Below, in pieces: positions 46,900 through 52,542 of a stretch of 52,542 bases of DNA (positions within the stretch are counted from its first letter, which is position 1; the number at the start of each line of letters is the position of its first letter). Under the pieces are notes generated by a model. The model made no database searches. It saw only the letters and a list, made by a program, of their open reading frames with translations, and was not told the DNA's origin. The stretch is from Bacteroidota bacterium. GTDB lineage: Bacteria; Bacteroidota; Bacteroidia; Flavobacteriales; Flavobacteriaceae. A program made the translations under genes and the position numbers. The stretch spans positions 1 through 52,542 of the forward strand of contig CANHHG010000007.1 of assembly GCA_947460615.1 (NCBI GenBank), read 5' to 3'.

Positions 46900-47964
46900 T
46901 TATTCAAATGGAGGATAACTAGTCGGATCCAAATATCTTCTTAATCTTGTAGGATCTGTGTAATCTGCTGGAAGAGATGTAGGTAAATTATTAGCTGGAT
47001 TAATTGGTCCTGTAAATTTTCTTGGCACACCTTGTCTTTCATCTATATTGGGTGTTAAAGGATTATCAACCGCTGCTCCATTAAAGGGAAAATAACCATT
47101 AGGCGTAAGAACATTATTAATTAAAATGTTAGGTCTTTTATTTTCTACTTTAGTCATAAAATTATCACCATCATCATCAATATCCAAGTAGTTCGGTTTT
47201 CCGTCACCGTCACTGTCATAATCTTTTGGTTTTTGATTTGAAACTGTAGGATTTACTTCGTACTTCGATAATATACCATCTCTATCATGGTCTCTACTTT
47301 TTTGACTTTTTAATTTAAAGCTAAAAATAAGAGGAGAATAAGAAGGTATAAGTGCCGATGGCATTTGATTGTAATAAGCTAATCCTGAAGGTAAAAACAT
47401 TACTCCTGCTCCAAAATTTGAAAATGTACTTGGATTAGGACCTGGAGCAGTACTATAAGTACCTGTTTTAAATAATGGAACAATTTCTCCCCAACCAGCA
47501 ACCACTGATTCTAATTGAAACCAAACTGGTGTTTCAGAATAGTCGAATTGCGCATCAGTTAATAAATTTCCTTTGTATGATACATAAACAGAATCAACTG
47601 CAGTGGTACTTTCATTAGTTCCTTCACTTAATTTTAAATAATAAATCTTGTAGTTAACTCCGTGCTCATCATTTTGCACATTGATAGATTGTAAAGGATA
47701 GGTTAATTGTGATCTAATTGAAAGTTGAGTTCCTCCTACGGGAATTTTAGCAAATGTAATATTGAAATCAGCATCTACTGATGAGATATAATGAGTATTT
47801 AAATACTTATCAATTGAATCTAAATCAGCACGATATTGAACAGGATATTCTCTAAGTACCACATCATAACTAGGAGATTCATCTTTAGTACAAGAAATCA
47901 TTGTTATTCCGATTAATGTTAAGCCAAAAACAAAAATTAAAGCTAATTTTAAATATTTATTCAT
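46900..47964 (-). CDS. FKBP-type peptidyl-prolyl isomerase-like lipoprotein with calcium-binding-type repeats
   Basis: A 354-residue lipoprotein. The ATG at 47964 begins a lipoprotein signal (FGLTLIGITMISC); an earlier in-frame start adds ten residues. The middle (about 115-230) resembles an FKBP domain: VSYKGNLLTDAQFDY, VVAGWGEIVPLFKTG and VMFLPSGLAYYN, with a proline-rich insertion. The C-terminal part carries acidic DxDxDG repeats (DHDRDGILS and DYDSDGDGKPNYLDIDDDGD) of the thrombospondin-type-3 kind, likely binding calcium. It may assist folding of outer-membrane or exported proteins. It is not part of the PUL; a terminator isolates it. Confidence 0.78.
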   Translation of the reverse strand: MNKYLKLALIFVFGLTLIGITMISCTKDESPSYDVVLREYPVQYRADLDSIDKYLNTHYISSVDADFNITFAKIPVGGTQLSIRSQLTYPLQSINVQNDEHGVNYKIYYLKLSEGTNESTTAVDSVYVSYKGNLLTDAQFDYSETPVWFQLESVVAGWGEIVPLFKTGTYSTAPGPNPSTFSNFGAGVMFLPSGLAYYNQMPSALIPSYSPLIFSFKLKSQKSRDHDRDGILSKYEVNPTVSNQKPKDYDSDGDGKPNYLDIDDDGDNFMTKVENKRPNILINNVLTPNGYFPFNGAAVDNPLTPNIDERQGVPRKFTGPINPANNLPTSLPADYTDPTRLRRYLDPTSYPPFE

Positions 47965-48002
47965 TTTTTTTAATTTTAAGAGCGCAAGATACAATATTGA
48001 TT

Positions 48003-48010
48003 TATTTTTG
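48003..48010 (+). promoter_or_regulatory. Possible -7 element for the S4-domain gene
   Basis: TATTTTTG fits TAnnTTTG and lies 33 bases before the ATG of the Hsp15-like gene. No clear TTTG is seen at the expected -33 distance, so this is weak. Confidence 0.3.
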
Positions 48011-48043
48011 TATTCAATTTAACTTCTATTTTAGAAAAAAATT

Positions 48044-48418
48044 ATGAGAGTAGATAAATTTTTATGGTGTGTGAGGTATTATAAAACAAGAAATATGGTT
48101 ACAGAAGCCTGTAAAAAAAATCATATTACCGTTAATGGTATTGTTGCCAAACCGTCAAAAGAAGTTTTTCCAACGGATAAAATTACTTTCAGAAAAGATC
48201 AGATCACTCAAATTATTGTGGTTTTGGATATTCCTGCAAATCGTGTTGCTGCCAAATTAGTTGATATTTATCGAAAAAACGAAACTCCAATAGAAGCTTT
48301 CCAACACTTAGAATTATTAAAATTATCTAAAGAGCATTACAGAAAAACAGGGGATGGTCGTCCAACAAAAAAAGACAGAAGAGACCTTGAGGATTTTGGA
48401 AATGAAATAGAAATTTAA
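48044..48418 (+). CDS. hslR: RNA-binding S4-domain protein, Hsp15-like
   Basis: A 124-residue cytoplasmic protein. The S4 RNA-binding domain occupies about residues 1-60 (MRVDKFLWCVRYYKTRNMV, then KKNHITVNGIVAKPSKEV), and a basic C-terminal tail (KTGDGRPTKKDRRDLEDF) is typical of the Hsp15 family. Hsp15 binds 50S subunits carrying stalled peptidyl-tRNA and helps to recycle them. It overlaps the end of the convergent beta-helix lipoprotein gene by four bases. Confidence 0.92.
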   Translation: MRVDKFLWCVRYYKTRNMVTEACKKNHITVNGIVAKPSKEVFPTDKITFRKDQITQIIVVLDIPANRVAAKLVDIYRKNETPIEAFQHLELLKLSKEHYRKTGDGRPTKKDRRDLEDFGNEIEI

Positions 48419-49968
48419 GGCACAATTGGAAACGGGACGTTTTTGTATGCTCCTAAATCTGGAGGTAAACTTCTAGTATTTCCAATTATATCTTTTACTA
48501 TTAAATAAGCCGCATTGCCATTTGCAAAAGCAGCAGAGGTAGCATTAATATTTAACTTATTCTTATTAGCATTTAAAAATTTAGGATCTTGATTTCTAAT
48601 AATATTTGAATAATGACTAGCATCGGTATCAAATAAATACAACGGATTTGTAGTAAATTGATTATTGGTGTTATTGAATTTCAATAAGCAATTATTGAAT
48701 TTATAATTAAAAACAGCACCCTCTTTTTTGTCAAGCAATAACTCAATTTGATTGGAACCATAAATTATACAATTATAAAATTCTGCTTGAATCAAAGCTT
48801 TTGGAGTAATCACATCGTTGTAGTTTTGATAATTACTCAATAATACAGCCACCTGTTTTGTACTTTGCCAGTTGTTATTAAAGGTGCAATGTTTAAATAA
48901 ATACGAACCTCCTTCAGTACAAGCCAAACTTGCTTGACCTGCAGAGTTAATGACTAAATTGGTTCCCTCAATTTTTGCACTCCTTGAAAATAATCCAATA
49001 TTCGAACAATTGTAAATTTGTGTATTATCAATTTTTAAAGTTGGGTTAGTGGCGTTTAAAACATCGCCAACAAATAGTCCAACTGTTGCGTTTTTTAATG
49101 TCAAATGATTGATCTGATTGTTCACACTTCCTTGGCTCATCCAGATTAATCCCCATTGTCCGGGAACATCTGAAAATCCAGGTTCCAATCGATCGCCTTC
49201 AAAAACAACTTCTTTCTCAAGTGCTGCCGTTGTGGATTGTTGTCCATTAATTTTAATTGTCCCACCATTTCCAACAATTATACCTGAATTGGCATGAAAA
49301 TGAATTCTAGCACCTGCATCAACATTGAGTGTTTCACCATTTGGAATTCCGGCATAACCATAAATAACATAGGGCTTAGTATTGGTCCATCGGTATTCGT
49401 CATTATTGGTGTTATGATCTAATATAAAGCCGTAAATTTGATCTTGACCAAAAGTTAGTGATTCATAACTAACCGCCCCAGTGGTGGAATCAACATATTT
49501 TTGAGGGTATAGAAATATGGCATCTTGAATAAGGGTGACCAATTCCACTTTTTGCAAAGTAGTTCCAGATCCAAATTGAATTTGATCGGTATATAAAAAA
49601 TCGGTGGGGTTTGCATCAGTAATTCCAGCGGTAGTTTCAATAAAAACATACATGCTGTCTTTAGCTAATAATTCTACATTTTTGAATATTTTTCCATTAT
49701 CACCACGCATTCCGTCAATAGTCATTCGATATTTTGACTGTGCGCCTTTTCCTAATTGGATATTTGGAATAAGTATATCATTATTGCTTTTATTGTATAC
49801 TTTTAATGTGTAAGTACTTGATCCTATGTTGGTAAAAACAGTGTCTAAATAAATGGTGTCTTTCGAAAAACGTAATTCACCATTGCTGGGTTCAAATGCA
49901 AAATCCTTTCTACACGACGTCATCGATAGTAGTAATCCCGATAAAAGCAAAAATAGAATTTGGCGCAT
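48415..49968 (-). CDS. Beta-helix lipoprotein of unknown function
   Basis: A 517-residue lipoprotein with a lipobox (SMTSC, cysteine 19). The N-terminal part (about 20-150) is an Ig-like region with TIYLDTVFTNIGSSTYTLKVYN. The C-terminal part from about 200 is a right-handed beta-helix of short repeats (GIIVGNGGTIKING, HLTLKNATVGLFVGD, KHCTFNNNWQS). It ends in a DLGAYKN motif typical of secreted Bacteroidota beta-helix proteins. No lyase catalytic residues are recognised. It lies outside the PUL and is common in Flavobacteriia; the function is unknown. Confidence 0.75.
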   Translation of the reverse strand: MRQILFLLLSGLLLSMTSCRKDFAFEPSNGELRFSKDTIYLDTVFTNIGSSTYTLKVYNKSNNDILIPNIQLGKGAQSKYRMTIDGMRGDNGKIFKNVELLAKDSMYVFIETTAGITDANPTDFLYTDQIQFGSGTTLQKVELVTLIQDAIFLYPQKYVDSTTGAVSYESLTFGQDQIYGFILDHNTNNDEYRWTNTKPYVIYGYAGIPNGETLNVDAGARIHFHANSGIIVGNGGTIKINGQQSTTAALEKEVVFEGDRLEPGFSDVPGQWGLIWMSQGSVNNQINHLTLKNATVGLFVGDVLNATNPTLKIDNTQIYNCSNIGLFSRSAKIEGTNLVINSAGQASLACTEGGSYLFKHCTFNNNWQSTKQVAVLLSNYQNYNDVITPKALIQAEFYNCIIYGSNQIELLLDKKEGAVFNYKFNNCLLKFNNTNNQFTTNPLYLFDTDASHYSNIIRNQDPKFLNANKNKLNINATSAAFANGNAAYLIVKDIIGNTRSLPPDLGAYKNVPFPIVP

Positions 49969-50037
49969 TACTTAAGATTTTTTGTAAAAATAGGTATTAA
50001 TTTATTAATTATTAATTTCATTCGATAATTAATAACG

Positions 50038-50074
50038 CAAAATTAATTGATTTAGTTTAACGTAGATTTACAAA
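50038..50074 (-). promoter_or_regulatory. Possible promoter of the beta-helix lipoprotein gene
   Basis: On the minus strand TAATTTTG (50045-50038) matches TAnnTTTG. A TTTG (50074-50071) lies 25 bases upstream, a little long for a -33 element. The leader would be about 65 bases. Confidence 0.35.
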
Positions 50075-50135
50075 TTCATTCTTAGTCAGAATTATTTTAT
50101 TGTCTACTAATAATGTGTTATTTTTACAAAAAAAA

Positions 50136-50573
50136 ATGAATTTCGATAAAGATAGAATAATTGCAATGTGTAATGAATTTTCAAAAAACACATTGATGGA
50201 AACTTTAGAAATTGAATATATTGATGCTGGAGAAGGTTATTTGGTTGCCAAAATGCCTGTAAACCCTAGAGTTCATCAACCAATGGGATTGTTGCATGGT
50301 GGCGCTACAGTTGCCTTAGCAGAAAGTGTTGGTTCGGCAGCGTCTTTAATGTTTGTAAACCCTGAGTTAAGTGAGGTTCGAGGAATAGAAATTTCTGCAA
50401 ACCATCTAAAAAGTAAAAAAGAAGGTCTAGTTTATGGTACTGCTAGAATAATTCACCAAGGTCGTTCCATTCATTTATGGGAAATCAAAATTACTGATGA
50501 AGCTGGAAAAATGATCTCAATATGTAAACTTACTAACATGGTTTTGCCAAAAAAAGTAAGAAACAGTAAATAA
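50136..50573 (+). CDS. PaaI-type hotdog thioesterase, possibly DHNA-CoA thioesterase
   Basis: A 145-residue hotdog-fold thioesterase. The ATG at 50136 is used; a TTG 36 bases upstream would extend it. The family signature RVHQPMGLLHGGATVALAES is present, with the helix-capping HGG and a following acidic residue, and VRGIEISANHLK resembles 1,4-dihydroxy-2-naphthoyl-CoA thioesterases. It is 2 bases upstream of a MenF-like gene, so a role in menaquinone synthesis (MenI step) is a sensible inference. The general fold is certain, the substrate inferred. Confidence 0.85.
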   Translation: MNFDKDRIIAMCNEFSKNTLMETLEIEYIDAGEGYLVAKMPVNPRVHQPMGLLHGGATVALAESVGSAASLMFVNPELSEVRGIEISANHLKSKKEGLVYGTARIIHQGRSIHLWEIKITDEAGKMISICKLTNMVLPKKVRNSK

Positions 50574-50575
50574 AA

Positions 50576-51640
50576 ATGAATGATTTTTTAAATTTAGTAA
50601 AACAGCATTTTAATCAGAATTTACCCTTTGTAATTTATAAAAAGCCCAACTCACAAGTAATTAAAGGGCTTTTTCAAAATGACAGAAAACTTAATTTTAG
50701 TGATAATTTATCAGAAACGGGTTTTGTTTTTACTTCATTTGACGGCATCAATAAAATAGTAATTCCTAAAAATAGTTCTCAAGAAATTACAATTGAATTT
50801 ACATCTCAAACCGATCCTTTAATTCCCAAAATAGAATCTCAAATAGATGAATCTGCCAAGAACAATTTTGAATTTATAGTTTCAAAAGCTATTATTGAAA
50901 TTGAAACTGGTACTTTCTCAAAAGTTGTTTTGTCACGAAAAGAGGTAATTGAGTTGCCTAATTTCGATTTAAATTCGTTATTTGTTAAATTAGCAAATAC
51001 GTATCCGACTGCCTTTGCCTATTGCTGGTTTCATCCCGAAATCGGTTTGTGGATGGGGGCAACTCCAGAAACTTTATTAAAAGTAAATGGAAATATATTT
51101 CAGACGGTAGCTTTGGCGGGCACTCAATTATATGAAGGTTCTGAAGAAGTGCTTTGGCAAAATAAAGAAAAAGAAGAACAGCAATATGTTACCGATTTTA
51201 TAGTTGATTGCCTAAGCAATTCTATTTCTGAAGTTAAAATTTCAACACCAAAAACCATTAAGGCCGGAAATTTATTACACCTTAGAACAACTATTAAAGG
51301 GATTATACAAAAACATACCAATCTGAATGATTTAGTATTGCTTTTGCATCCTACGCCTGCAGTTGCTGGTTTGCCAAAGATTGATGCGATTATATTTATT
51401 AATGAAAACGAAGGTTATAATCGAGAATATTATGCCGGTTATTTAGGTGAAATTAATCATAATAACAATTCGGAAACGGATTTATATGTAAATTTACGTT
51501 GCATGCAAATTAAAAATAATCATAATTTTAATATGGCTCATTTATATACCGGATGTGGTATAACAAGAGACAGTATTCCCGAAAAGGAATGGTTTGAAAC
51601 AGTAAATAAAGCAATGACTTTAAAAAATGTAATACTATGA
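50576..51640 (+). CDS. menF: Isochorismate synthase (chorismate-binding)
   Basis: A 354-residue cytoplasmic enzyme that isomerises chorismate to isochorismate, the first committed step of menaquinone synthesis. It is shorter than E. coli MenF (431), as usual in Bacteroidota, with a reduced N-terminal region. Conserved segments are FSKVVLSRKEVIEL, FHPEIGLWMGATPETLLKV, ALAGTQ, HLRTTIKG, LHPTPAVAGLP and the C-terminal YTGCGI. Its last bases overlap the start of bshB1 by four (ATGA), so the genes are translationally coupled. Confidence 0.92.
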   Translation: MNDFLNLVKQHFNQNLPFVIYKKPNSQVIKGLFQNDRKLNFSDNLSETGFVFTSFDGINKIVIPKNSSQEITIEFTSQTDPLIPKIESQIDESAKNNFEFIVSKAIIEIETGTFSKVVLSRKEVIELPNFDLNSLFVKLANTYPTAFAYCWFHPEIGLWMGATPETLLKVNGNIFQTVALAGTQLYEGSEEVLWQNKEKEEQQYVTDFIVDCLSNSISEVKISTPKTIKAGNLLHLRTTIKGIIQKHTNLNDLVLLLHPTPAVAGLPKIDAIIFINENEGYNREYYAGYLGEINHNNNSETDLYVNLRCMQIKNNHNFNMAHLYTGCGITRDSIPEKEWFETVNKAMTLKNVIL

Positions 51641-52353
51641 AATTAGACATACTTGCCTTTGGAGCGCATCCTGACGATGTAGAATTAGGATGTTCAGGCA
51701 CGCTAGCCAAAGAAATTTCTTTAGGTAAAAAAGTCGGAATTATCGATTTAACTCGAGGTGAATTAGGTACAAGAGGTTCCGTAGAAATTAGAAATGAAGA
51801 ATCAGAAGCGGCGTCTGAAATCCTTGGAATTGCAGTTCGTGAAAACTTAGACATGCGGGATGGATTTTTTATAAATGATGAAAATCACCAATTGAAAGTC
51901 ATCGAAATGATTAGAAAGTACCAACCGGAAATCGTAATTTGTAACGCCATTGACGATCGGCATATAGATCATGCAAAAGGAAGTAAGTTAGTTTCTGATG
52001 CCTGTTTCTTATCTGGATTGGTAAAAATTAAAACCTTGTCAAACAACCTTCCGCAAGAGGCTTGGCGTCCAAAATTAGTTTATCATTACATCCAATGGAA
52101 AAATATTGAGCCTGATTTTGTGGTTGATATTTCTAATTTTATTGATAAGAAAGAAGCGGCAATTTTAGCCTATAGTTCTCAGTTTTACAATCCAAATTCC
52201 AACGAGCCTGTTACGCCAATTGCAACTAAAAACTTTTTGGAGAGTATACACAATCGCTCTCGTGAATTAGGAAGACTAGTGGGTACAGAATATGCCGAAG
52301 GATTTACTGTAGAAAGGTATTTGGCTGTCAATAGCTTAAGTGATTTGATATAA
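51637..52353 (+). CDS. bshB1: Bacillithiol biosynthesis deacetylase BshB1
   Basis: A 238-residue zinc-dependent LmbE/PIG-L family deacetylase. The motif AFGAHPDDVELGCSGTLA gives the zinc ligands, and CNAIDDRHIDHAKGS supplies the second histidine/aspartate site. It deacetylates N-acetylglucosaminyl-malate in bacillithiol synthesis. Segments such as LTRGELGTRGS, NLDMRDGFF and the C-terminal RSRELGRLVGTEYAEGF are typical of BshB1. It overlaps the menF stop by four bases. Confidence 0.94.
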   Translation: MKLDILAFGAHPDDVELGCSGTLAKEISLGKKVGIIDLTRGELGTRGSVEIRNEESEAASEILGIAVRENLDMRDGFFINDENHQLKVIEMIRKYQPEIVICNAIDDRHIDHAKGSKLVSDACFLSGLVKIKTLSNNLPQEAWRPKLVYHYIQWKNIEPDFVVDISNFIDKKEAAILAYSSQFYNPNSNEPVTPIATKNFLESIHNRSRELGRLVGTEYAEGFTVERYLAVNSLSDLI

Positions 52354-52369
52354 TTATTTATTTTTTTCC

Positions 52370-52401
52370 TTTGTAAAACAAAAACTTTTGCCATATATTT
52401 G
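52370..52401 (+). promoter_or_regulatory. Promoter of tRNA-His
   Basis: TTTG (52370-52373), 20 bases of spacer, and TATATTTG (52394-52401) match the Bacteroidota -33/-7 consensus TTTG-TAnnTTTG very well. It lies 14 bases before the mature tRNA 5' end. Confidence 0.75.
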
Positions 52402-52415
52402 CACTCGTTAAAAAT

Positions 52416-52490
52416 GGTGGTTGTAGCTCAGCTGGTTAGAGTATTGGTTTGTGGTGCCGAGGGTCGCCGGTTCGAACCCGGTCAGCCACC
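52416..52490 (+). tRNA. tRNA-His (anticodon GTG)
   Basis: The cloverleaf folds with the acceptor GTGGTTG against CAGCCAC, preceded by the extra G(-1) paired to discriminator C that marks histidine tRNAs. The D-stem is GCTC/GAGT, the anticodon loop TTGTGGT carries GTG at 52451-52453, and the T arm is CCGGTTCGAACCCGG. The CCA end is not fully encoded (CA follows the discriminator), as is common in this phylum. Confidence 0.96.
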
Positions 52491-52500
52491 CAGAAATGCA

Positions 52501-52530
52501 AAAGCTTCGAAGAAATTCGGAGCTTTTTTT
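52501..52530 (+). terminator. Intrinsic terminator after tRNA-His
   Basis: AAAGCTTCGA pairs with TCGGAGCTTT (one G-T wobble) around a six-base loop and continues into a T run. It starts 10 bases after the tRNA 3' end. Confidence 0.85.
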
Positions 52531-52542
52531 GTATCCAATATC

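Noticed and set aside
1-52542. CRISPR arrays, insertion sequences, prophage or integrative elements
   Set aside because: No regular direct repeats with spacers, transposase, integrase or terminal inverted repeats were seen, and the tRNA at the end is intact with no attachment-site duplication noticed.

Overview
The window is a low-GC Bacteroidota chromosome segment, most like Flavobacterium or a close relative. The evidence is a SusC/SusD pair, a hybrid two-component sensor-regulator, several type IX secretion (T9SS) C-terminal sorting tails, TTTG/TAnnTTTG promoter elements, and menaquinone and bacillithiol genes. About 46.7 kb is one large polysaccharide utilization locus (PUL) for an anionic, sulfated, uronic-acid-rich glycan. 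The last 6 kb is ordinary chromosome.

Layout. (1) 30-7244, plus strand: cytoplasmic hexuronate catabolism (KDPG/KHG aldolase, SDR mannonate/fructuronate oxidoreductase, mannonate dehydratase UxuA, glucuronate isomerase UxaC, MFS hexuronate transporter) followed by an exported beta-helix protein. (2) 7313-11392: hybrid two-component regulator with 14 propeller-like repeats. (3) 11549-33138, plus strand, tightly packed: GH88 unsaturated uronyl hydrolase, GH2, two alginate-lyase-fold lyases, five S1 sulfatases (three iduronate-2-sulfatase-like), a beta-helix protein with a T9SS tail, two PL6-type lyases, an exported formylglycine-generating enzyme (FGE), a cupin protein and a DUF1961 protein. 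(4) 33270-38116: SusC and SusD, closed by a strong terminator. (5) 38222-41034: KduI, KduD and a DUF4861 protein. (6) 41083-46660, minus strand: SGNH esterase, two paralogous jelly-roll lyases and a large T9SS protein. (7) 46900-52542: FKBP lipoprotein, Hsp15-like S4 protein, beta-helix lipoprotein, a PaaI-type thioesterase/MenF/BshB1 operon and tRNA-His.

How it fits together (inference). Surface lyases from four or five folds cut the uronan, SusCD imports oligosaccharides, and periplasmic sulfatases (activated by the locus's own FGE) and an esterase strip substituents. GH88 and GH2 release unsaturated and saturated uronic acids. KduI/KduD take the unsaturated monomer, and UxaC/SDR/UxuA take glucuronate, to KDG. 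The aldolase finishes the pathway after phosphorylation by a KDG kinase that is not in this window. There are no rhamnose, fucose, xylose, galactose or amino-sugar catabolic genes, so the backbone is probably dominated by uronic acid. A sulfated and possibly acetylated glucuronan-like polymer is the best fit. This combination does not match the standard alginate, ulvan or chondroitin loci and is the main candidate for an undescribed system.
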